From Pseudomonadota bacterium (GTDB lineage: Bacteria > Pseudomonadota > Gammaproteobacteria > Burkholderiales > Burkholderiaceae_D), in NCBI GenBank assembly GCA_023420795.1, contig JAEZVM010000146.1, forward strand, positions 1-9,422: a stretch of 9,422 nucleotides of DNA, read 5' to 3'. The position numbers and the translations under genes are program-made. Positions 1 through 5,059 of this stretch are shown piece by piece. The notes below the pieces were generated by a model that was given only the letters and a program-made list of their open reading frames with translations, was not told where the DNA came from and made no database searches. Each line of letters starts with the position of its first letter. The first letter of the stretch is position 1.

Positions 1-733
1 TCTGCGTCAGCGCATCCTCGGCAGACAGCTTGGCCAGCAGCTCGACGGCGTGGCTGAGTTCCTCATTGCGCACCTGCTCCCGCCTGCGCGCGAGGTATGC
101 GCGGCGCTGGTCCTGATCTATCCGGAAATTGGCAATCAGGCTGATGACGACCATCGCGAAACAGAAGAGCCAGCTGTTGAACCGTACAGGCACAGTCAAT
201 AACGTGGCCTGGCTGAGGGAGAATGCATAGATCGCCGTGACGACTGCGGAAGTCGCAAGCGCGCTGCGAAAGCGCAGGCTGAGTACGATGTTGCCGAACA
301 GGGCGATCAGCGTGATTCCTGCCTGATAATGCGCCGCATTCGGATGACTGCTCAAGTTCGAGATCCAGATCAGGCTTAATGCCACCAGAACGATGGTAGC
401 GGCCAGCAGTATTTCGCGAACGACAATGCTTTTCAGCTTGTAAAGGCCAAAGGTCATCAGCAGCATCAGCGGTATGACCAGCAGGAAGCGTATCGCCAGT
501 GCCTGATGGTAAACGTCCGGGACCATGAAGCTGTCGCTGATCGCAAAGACACCATACAGCAGCACACCCACGATGCCGCTCTTGTAAATGCGGCGCTCGC
601 GCCGGCGATCCACTTCCTGCTGAAATGCGGCTTCGGTCCGGGCGGTGAATTTTTTCCGCTTTGACCAGAAGCTCTGCTCTGTCTCAGGCGGCGGAGACGC
701 CTCGTATTCTTGACGTGAAAAACTGTTCTGCAT
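1..733 (-). CDS. Membrane-anchored diguanylate cyclase (GGDEF), N-terminal part only
   Basis: This frame is open from the left edge, so the gene is cut by the window; 244 residues are visible. Residues 1-50 are a charged cytoplasmic segment. Six hydrophobic helices follow at about 53-70, 79-98, 104-124, 137-153, 157-177 and 187-204, then a charged linker (205-232). The last visible residues read LAKLSAEDALTQ, the typical lead-in to a GGDEF domain (usual form LxxLSxxDxLTGLxNRR). From family knowledge, the product would make cyclic-di-GMP from two GTP at the inner membrane, with the helices as sensor. The GGDEF active site itself is outside the window, so activity cannot be judged. Start choice: ATG at 733 has GAAGG (748-744) 10 nt upstream. 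An in-frame ATG at 763 would add ten residues but has no clear Shine-Dalgarno, and an in-frame TAA lies near 806-808. A histidine kinase is less likely because no H-box motif is seen. Confidence 0.8.
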   Translation of the reverse strand, partial: MQNSFSRQEYEASPPPETEQSFWSKRKKFTARTEAAFQQEVDRRRERRIYKSGIVGVLLYGVFAISDSFMVPDVYHQALAIRFLLVIPLMLLMTFGLYKLKSIVVREILLAATIVLVALSLIWISNLSSHPNAAHYQAGITLIALFGNIVLSLRFRSALATSAVVTAIYAFSLSQATLLTVPVRFNSWLFCFAMVVISLIANFRIDQDQRRAYLARRREQVRNEELSHAVELLAKLSAEDALTQ

Positions 734-736
734 GAT

Positions 737-748
737 GAAGGCGCCTTC
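737..748. repeat. 12-bp perfect palindrome at the start of the GGDEF gene
   Basis: GAAGGCGCCTTC is a perfect 12-bp palindrome. Its minus-strand left half is the likely ribosome binding site (GAAGG) of the GGDEF gene starting at 733. It could be an operator or a small RNA stem (GAAG, GCGC loop, CTTC) that affects translation, or a chance palindrome. If the upstream ATG at 763 is used, it is simply coding. Confidence 0.3.
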
Positions 749-893
749 GGAAAATCGCGCCATGAAATGAGGTGCCAAATATTGCACTTCGGTAATTGCA
801 GCTTAGCGCCACACTTGAATGCCGTCCAGTACGCCAAATTGAATATCCGCCAATGCAGGCAGCCGGCTCGCCCTCAGTGGTCAGGTTGCAACA

Positions 894-911
894 GCGGCTC
901 TCCCGAGCCAC
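894..911 (-). other. Hairpin downstream of the AI-2E family gene, not a clear terminator
   Basis: Read on the minus strand, GTGGCTC and GAGCCGC pair around a GGGA loop (7 bp, one G-U), beginning 24 nt after the stop codon of the AI-2E family gene. No T-run follows it, so it is not a standard intrinsic terminator. The rest of 734-935 is the leader of the GGDEF gene; I see no convincing sigma-70 promoter in it. Confidence 0.3.
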
Positions 912-935
912 GCACTGTAACCGACACGCACGATA

Positions 936-2039
936 TCAACCTCGCAAGTACTTGTCGTTACCGGTGCGTTCGACCGGCGCCTGCGCTTCTTCTTTTTCTT
1001 CCAGCCATTCATGCCATACTGCCATCAGCACGGCCATGATCACCGGACCGACAAACATGCCGACCAGCCCGAATGCCGCAAGCCCGCCGAGCACGCCGAA
1101 CATCACCAGCAGGAAGGGAATCTGCGATGCGCTGCTGATCACCAGCGGCCGGATCAGGTTGTCCACCCAGCTCACCACCAGTGTTCCCCACAGCAGCAGG
1201 CCGATGCCGGCGACCGTCTCGCCGGTTGCCAGCAGCCACACGCCAAGCGAGCCCCAGACGAATGGCGTGCCGAACGGGATCAGCGCGATCAGCGCCGTGA
1301 ACGCGCCCAGCAGCACCGGCGCACGGATGCCGGCCGCCCAGTAGCCAAGACCGGCCAGCGAGCCTTGAGCCAGCGCAGTCAGCACCAGGCCGTACAGCAC
1401 CGCCTTGGTGGTGCTGCCGATGGCGTCGAGATAGCCATGGGCGCGTGCGCCGAGGAAGCGGTGCATCACGCGGCGCACCTGCAGCAGCAGGTTTTCGCCG
1501 TCGCGATAGACGAACAGCACGGTAAGCACGGCGAAACCCATTTTCGCGGCATTGCGACCAACGCCGCCGACCAGGTTGGCCAGTTCGCCGAACCAGTTCT
1601 GCGCCCAGCGCAGCGCTTCGGTGCGCAGCATCTCCGGGTCGCCGGCAATGCTGTCGAGGAATTGCTGCAGGCGTTCTCCCAGCCAGGGAATATAACGAAT
1701 GGGATCCGGTAGGCGGTGCGGCGTCTCGTTCAGATAAGCGGATACCGTCTGGTAGGCAACGATGAATTCCGACTGCAGCAGGCCTATCAGGCCAAGCAGC
1801 GGCAGCACGAAAGCCATGGTCAGCAGCAACGTCATCAGCAGCGCGCTGAGCGTGGCATTGTCGCGCAACAGGCGGCGCAGGCGCGCATACAGCGGCCAGG
1901 TCACATAGGCCAGGATCAGCGCCCACACCACCGGCGCGATGAACCAGTGGAGCATCAGGTAGCTGAGCAGAAGCAGGCCGCCCAGCAACAGTCCGAGCAG
2001 GATGCTGCGCGTGAGGGCAGCGGTATCGCGTTCAGTCAT
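936..2039 (-). CDS. AI-2E/PerM-family inner-membrane transporter
   Basis: This 367-residue membrane protein has the usual length for the AI-2E transporter family (old name UPF0118; E. coli YdiK, PerM and TqsA). The layout is typical: two N-terminal helices (about residues 12-50), a third near 62-90, an amphipathic soluble stretch (about 95-160), and a C-terminal bundle of helices. The C-terminal part carries the family-like run ending PFLLVMFGVLGG, then GLVGMFVGPV, and a charged tail rich in E and K. The family is described as exporters of AI-2 or other small molecules, and some members act as Na+/H+ antiporters; the substrate here cannot be read from sequence. The gene is last in a probable minus-strand cluster, 69 bp after the zinc-ribbon gene. 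ATG at 2039 gives the full family N-terminus, although its Shine-Dalgarno is weak. In the gap an 8-bp repeat (AAGAATGC) occurs twice with an 11-bp period. Confidence 0.9.
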   Translation of the reverse strand: MTERDTAALTRSILLGLLLGGLLLLSYLMLHWFIAPVVWALILAYVTWPLYARLRRLLRDNATLSALLMTLLLTMAFVLPLLGLIGLLQSEFIVAYQTVSAYLNETPHRLPDPIRYIPWLGERLQQFLDSIAGDPEMLRTEALRWAQNWFGELANLVGGVGRNAAKMGFAVLTVLFVYRDGENLLLQVRRVMHRFLGARAHGYLDAIGSTTKAVLYGLVLTALAQGSLAGLGYWAAGIRAPVLLGAFTALIALIPFGTPFVWGSLGVWLLATGETVAGIGLLLWGTLVVSWVDNLIRPLVISSASQIPFLLVMFGVLGGLAAFGLVGMFVGPVIMAVLMAVWHEWLEEKEEAQAPVERTGNDKYLRG

Positions 2040-2108
2040 GAGGCATTCTTATCGCATTCTTGTCCGCAAAGATTATCGCGCCTGCCTCGCCCACTGCCCG
2101 GATGCAGA

Positions 2109-2396
2109 TCAATCGAAATCGAACAACTCGCCGAGGAAGCCCTTCTTCTTGCGGGAATGATACTCGTCCTTGTAATGGCCTTGGCGCGGCGGTTGCTGAT
2201 AGCCGCGTTGATCCTGTGTAGGTGACTGCGGCCGGCCGTATGCGGCGGCTACCGGTGCCACTGCAGAACGCTCGATGATCTTGTCGAGCTCGCCGCGATC
2301 GAGCCAGACACCGCGGCACTGCGGACAGTAATCGATTTCGATACCTTGCCGCTCCGACATGACAAGCTGAGTATTGGTACAGACGGGACATTGCAT
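2109..2396 (-). CDS. TFIIB-type zinc-ribbon protein (zf-TFIIB family)
   Basis: This small 95-residue protein has one zinc-ribbon with four cysteines at 3, 6, 24 and 27 (CPVC and CPQC, 17 residues between pairs). It is followed by RGVWLDRGELDKI, the hallmark of the bacterial zf-TFIIB family. Residues 45-75 form a Q/P/Y-rich, probably disordered linker. The basic patch KKK and a short C-terminal hydrophobic-acidic tail (FLGELFDFD) are also common in this family. Members are widespread and of unknown function; nucleic-acid or protein binding is inferred only from the zinc ribbon. Translation should be strong: AGGAGG (plus-strand complement 2405-2410) lies 8 nt before the ATG. The gene sits 78 bp downstream of the HPF-like gene, across a stable hairpin, and 69 bp upstream of the AI-2E family gene, so it is probably cotranscribed in part. 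Confidence 0.9.
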   Translation of the reverse strand: MQCPVCTNTQLVMSERQGIEIDYCPQCRGVWLDRGELDKIIERSAVAPVAAAYGRPQSPTQDQRGYQQPPRQGHYKDEYHSRKKKGFLGELFDFD

Positions 2397-2430
2397 CGTA
2401 TATGCCTCCTGAAATGTAAAGAAAGAACAT

Positions 2431-2462
2431 GCCGGGCTGCGACGCTACCGCCGCAGCCCGGC
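2431..2462 (-). terminator. Strong hairpin between HPF-like and zinc-ribbon genes (terminator or attenuator)
   Basis: Ten perfect base pairs, GCCGGGCTGC (2431-2440) with GCAGCCCGGC (2453-2462), enclose a 12-nt loop. Read on the minus strand it starts 12 nt after the TAA stop of the HPF-like gene. It is followed by a T-rich but interrupted stretch (ATGTTCTTTCTTTAC). The position and stability fit an intrinsic or leaky terminator that would lower expression of the two genes behind it; protection of the 3' end of the first transcript is also possible. Confidence 0.6.
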
Positions 2463-2474
2463 CATGTGATTGCC

Positions 2475-2771
2475 TTACTGTTCGATACGCCGCAGGACAG
2501 TACGCCCGACGCGATCGACTGCGCGATTGATCGCCACATACATGTCGGCCTCGGTATCCTCGGTCACGATATCGGGCAGGCCGGCCAGCACGATATGGAT
2601 GCTGCATTTCTTATCGACGCCGCCGCGCGGTCCATTGATATCGGCCAGCCGCACCGTCACATGCTGCACCTGATCGGTCGCGTGCTTCAACGCGAAGCGC
2701 AGGCGGCGCTCAGTGTGATCGGTAAGCGCTTCGGTCAGCGGGAAACCTTGGGCTTGGATATCGACTTTCAT
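2475..2771 (-). CDS. HPF/RaiA-family ribosome-associated (hibernation) protein, short form
   Basis: This 98-residue protein matches the short HPF/RaiA (sigma-54 modulation protein/YfiA) family. The N-terminus MKVDIQAQGFPLTEAL gives the first strand and helix start. It continues with a basic helix (DHTERRLRFALKHA, about 19-32), a strand (VQHVTVRLADI), and the central CSIHIVLAGLPDIVTEDTEADMYVAINRAVDRV core. Family members bind the 30S decoding region and inactivate or dimerise ribosomes under stress. There is no long-HPF C-terminal dimerisation domain. This gene is not next to rpoN here, unlike the classical hpf, so it is probably a paralogue and I give no symbol. Start: AAGGAGG (plus-strand complement 2777-2783) lies 5 nt before the ATG, a near-ideal site. 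It is the first gene of a minus-strand cluster and divergent from the NhaR-type regulator. Confidence 0.87.
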   Translation of the reverse strand: MKVDIQAQGFPLTEALTDHTERRLRFALKHATDQVQHVTVRLADINGPRGGVDKKCSIHIVLAGLPDIVTEDTEADMYVAINRAVDRVGRTVLRRIEQ

Positions 2772-2852
2772 GGAAACCTCCTTGGCGGTTCTTGTTGAGG
2801 CCTGTTGTTGCAGGGCTTGAATTCACTTTAGCCCACGAGGAACGTAATTAAA

Positions 2853-2894
2853 ATTCGAATATAGTAGTATTTCGATTCGGAAATTTCGAATATA
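2853..2894. promoter_or_regulatory. TTCGAA-box cluster in the divergent HPF-like/nhaR region (candidate LysR operator)
   Basis: In a strikingly AT-rich stretch, TTCGAATATA occurs at 2854-2863 and again at 2885-2894. The copies are 31 bp apart, about three helical turns, and a third TTCGA lies between them at 2871-2875. ATTCG (2875-2879) and CGAAT (2887-2891) form an inverted repeat, and 2853-2860 is a perfect ATTCGAAT palindrome. Repeated boxes placed just upstream of a LysR-type gene and divergent from another gene are the usual setting for LysR binding. TATAGT (2860-2865) or TATAAA (2891-2896) could be the -10 element for the regulator. The second would start the transcript at about the GTG codon, giving a leaderless mRNA. 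Confidence 0.45.
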
Positions 2895-2901
2895 AAGACC
2901 C

Positions 2902-3804
2902 GTGAGTTTACTCAACTACAAGCACCTGCATTACTTCTGGGTGGTGGCCAAATGCGGCGGCATCGGCCGCGCCAGCGAACAGCTGCATCTGACTCCGCAG
3001 ACCGTGAGCGGCCAGCTTTCGCTGCTCGAAGAGATGCTCGGCTACCGGCTCTTCGACCGCATCGGCCGACGGCTCGAACTTAACGACGCGGGGCGCATGG
3101 TGTTCAGCTATGCGGATGAAATCTTCTCGCTCGGCGAAGAATTGGAAGAGGCGCTGCGCCACCGGCCGGGAGAGCGGCCGCTGCAGTTCACCGTCGGCGT
3201 GGCCGATTCGGTGCAAAAGTCGATCGCCTACATGCTGCTGGAACCGGCGCTCAAGCTCCCGGAAACCCTGCGCATTGTCTGCCGCGAAGGAAAGCTCTCG
3301 AACCTGCTGGCCGGGCTGGCGATCCAGAGCCTGGACCTGGTAATCGCCGACGGCCCGATGCCGGCCAACAGCAATGTGCGCGGCTACAACCATCTGCTGG
3401 GCGAGTGCGGCGTGGTGTTTCTCGGCACGCCGGCGCTGGCAAAGCAATACCGGAAGGGTTTTCCCGCCAGTCTGGACGGCGCGCCGTTCCTGCTCCCCGG
3501 CGAAGACTCGGCACTGCGGCCGCGCCTGCTGCGATGGTTCGACAAGGAGCACATCCATCCGCGCATCGTCGGCGAATTCGACGATGGCGCTCTGCTCAAG
3601 GAGTTCGGCGAGGCCGGCACCGGCGTGTTCGCCACCCCCTCGCTGGTCGCGGCGCAGATTCGCAGGCAGTACGGCGTGCTGGAAGTCGGCCGCAGCAGCA
3701 CGGTCATCGAGCAGTTCTATGCAATCTCGATCGAACGCCGGATCACGCATCCGGCGGTGGTTGCAATCAGTGCGGCTGCGCGCAAGCGGACGCCGGCAAC
3801 CTGA
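2902..3804 (+). CDS. nhaR: LysR-family transcriptional activator, NhaR type
   Basis: This 300-residue protein has full LysR length. The N-terminus (LNYKHLHYFWVVAK, residues 4-17) is characteristic of NhaR proteins. The helix-turn-helix runs about 19-38 (ASEQLHLTPQTVSGQL), then LLEEMLGYRLFDRIGRRLELNDAG and a linker helix to about 88. The effector-binding domain occupies about 92-290. E. coli NhaR is activated by Na+ and switches on nhaA, osmC and pgaABCD; the effector here is not known. GTG at 2902 is chosen because it gives exactly the family N-terminus and no usable upstream codon exists; its Shine-Dalgarno is poor (AAAGA at best). No nhaA lies nearby in the window, so its targets must be elsewhere or include itself and the divergent HPF-like gene. 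Function as a LysR regulator is near certain; NhaR orthology is likely. Confidence 0.88.
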   Translation: MSLLNYKHLHYFWVVAKCGGIGRASEQLHLTPQTVSGQLSLLEEMLGYRLFDRIGRRLELNDAGRMVFSYADEIFSLGEELEEALRHRPGERPLQFTVGVADSVQKSIAYMLLEPALKLPETLRIVCREGKLSNLLAGLAIQSLDLVIADGPMPANSNVRGYNHLLGECGVVFLGTPALAKQYRKGFPASLDGAPFLLPGEDSALRPRLLRWFDKEHIHPRIVGEFDDGALLKEFGEAGTGVFATPSLVAAQIRRQYGVLEVGRSSTVIEQFYAISIERRITHPAVVAISAAARKRTPAT

Positions 3805-3852
3805 AGAGCGCGCCAGCACGGCAAAACGCCGGTATAAAAATCTGCCTTTTCA

Positions 3853-3883
3853 TTGCCCCGCAGGCGCAAATTGCGAGGATAAT
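3853..3883 (+). promoter_or_regulatory. Weak candidate sigma-70 promoter in the nhaR/deacetylase gap
   Basis: TTGCCC (3853-3858) and GATAAT (3878-3883) resemble -35 and -10 elements, but the 19-bp spacer is long. An 11-bp palindrome, CGCAAATTGCG (3865-3875), sits in the spacer and could be an operator. The rest of the 276-bp gap holds a GC-rich stretch with nested inverted repeats at about 3967-4012 (including GCCGG and CCGGC arms) and a small GTAAA/TTTAC hairpin at 4036-4050. I see no RNA gene in it. Confidence 0.3.
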
Positions 3884-4080
3884 CGGATTGCTTACCAGCA
3901 TCAAAATAATAAGAAGGTGCGTATCAAGTGCAAAAACCGGGCTCCGACAGCGCCACAACCAGCCTTCGGCGGCATGCCGGCTCCGGGCCGGCCGCGGCTC
4001 TTCGCCGCCTGCCTCGGACGTACCTGACGCAGTGTGTAAAATGGCTTTACGGCCGTCTTGTCCAACGACGCAATTCCTCC

Positions 4081-5007
4081 ATGCTTCCCGCCTATATTTC
4101 CCACGACGATTGCAGCAAGCACGAGATGGGCTCGCTGCATCCGGAATGCCCCGAACGCCTTTCCGCCATCCGTGATCAGCTTCTGATCAAGGGCCTGCTC
4201 GACTACATGCAGCCGTACGACGCGCCCCAGGCCACCGAAGAACAGCTCGCCCGTGCGCACACGATGCTGCATGTGCATGAAATGGCGGCGAAATCGCCGG
4301 CCGAAGACTATGAGCAGGTCGATCCCGATACCTGGATGAATCCGCATTCCTACCGCGCTGCATTGCGTGCGACCGGGGCGGCGGTGTTGGCCACCGACCT
4401 GGTGCTGCGCGGCGAGGCATCGACGGCCTTCTGCAATGTGCGTCCGCCGGGGCATCATGCGGAGCGCGCGGCGGCGGGTGGCTTCTGCTTTTTCAACAAT
4501 GTCGCGGTCGGCATTCGCCATGCGCTCGATGTGCACGGGCTGGAGCGCGTCGCGCTGGTCGATTTCGATGTGCATCACGGCAATGGCAGCGAGGACATCC
4601 TGTACGACGATCCGCGCGTGCTGATGTGTTCCACCTTTGAGCAGAATCTTTATCCATTCTGCGGCTCCGAACCGAAGGGGCCGAACATGGTCAACGTCGG
4701 ACTGCCGCCGCGCTCCGGCGGCGAGGCGTTCCGCGCCGCGGTGGAATCGCACTGGGTTCCGGCGCTGGATGCGTTCAAACCACAGATGATTTTCATTTCC
4801 GCCGGCTTCGACGGCCACCGTGAAGACGACATGGGCAATCTCGGCCTGGTCGAGGCGGATTACGAATGGGTTACCAAGCAGGTGATGCAGGTTGCGCAGC
4901 GCCATGCGCAGGGGCGCGTGGTGTCGTGTCTGGAAGGCGGCTACGTGCTGTCACCGCTGGCGCGCAGCGTGGCGGCGCATGTGAAGGTGTTGATCGGCGC
5001 GGATTGA
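4081..5007 (+). CDS. Histone-deacetylase-superfamily enzyme (AcuC/class II HDAC-like lysine deacetylase)
   Basis: This 308-residue arginase/deacetylase-fold enzyme would be a zinc amidohydrolase that removes acyl groups from lysine or small amines. The active-site set is complete: tandem histidines H125-H126 in RPPGHHAER, zinc ligands D163 and H165 in DFDVHHGNG, the third zinc ligand D244 in SAGFDGH, and the catalytic tyrosine Y288 in EGGY. The N-terminus (AYISHDDCSKHEMG, then HPECPERL) is that of bacterial HDAC-like proteins, which supports ATG at 4081. There is no Shine-Dalgarno there. The frame stays open upstream to a GTG at 3928 with AAGAAGG 10 nt before it, adding 51 residues that look arginine-rich and non-family. 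It lies 52 bp before a Pat-like acetyltransferase, so it probably opposes that enzyme. B. subtilis AcuC is the precedent. Acetylpolyamine deacetylase activity is an alternative. Confidence 0.92.
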   Translation: MLPAYISHDDCSKHEMGSLHPECPERLSAIRDQLLIKGLLDYMQPYDAPQATEEQLARAHTMLHVHEMAAKSPAEDYEQVDPDTWMNPHSYRAALRATGAAVLATDLVLRGEASTAFCNVRPPGHHAERAAAGGFCFFNNVAVGIRHALDVHGLERVALVDFDVHHGNGSEDILYDDPRVLMCSTFEQNLYPFCGSEPKGPNMVNVGLPPRSGGEAFRAAVESHWVPALDAFKPQMIFISAGFDGHREDDMGNLGLVEADYEWVTKQVMQVAQRHAQGRVVSCLEGGYVLSPLARSVAAHVKVLIGAD

Positions 5008-5059
5008 AGAGCCGCACCGGTCCGAAAGCAAACAACAACAAACAACCTCGACGATTAGC

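Noticed and set aside
761..781. TGGCAC on the minus strand near 773-778 as a sigma-54 -24 element for the GGDEF gene
   Set aside because: The -24 half is perfect but ten bases after GG there is CA, not GC, and it overlaps the possible start codon at 763.
766..2225. Long open frames opposite and overlapping the AI-2E family gene and the 734-935 gap, on both strands
   Set aside because: They are shadow frames of a GC-rich gene: biased composition rich in R, Q, H and A, no domain resemblance, while the 936-2039 frame is a clear membrane-protein family.
3967..4012. GC-rich nested inverted repeats as a non-coding RNA gene or mobile-element end
   Set aside because: The arms are short and many pairings are possible simply because the stretch is almost all G and C; no promoter plus terminator pair and no matching copy elsewhere in the window.
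3901..4905. 334-codon minus-strand frame opposite the deacetylase
   Set aside because: It mirrors a deacetylase gene with all catalytic motifs and has composition typical of an antisense frame, with no ribosome binding site or family motif.
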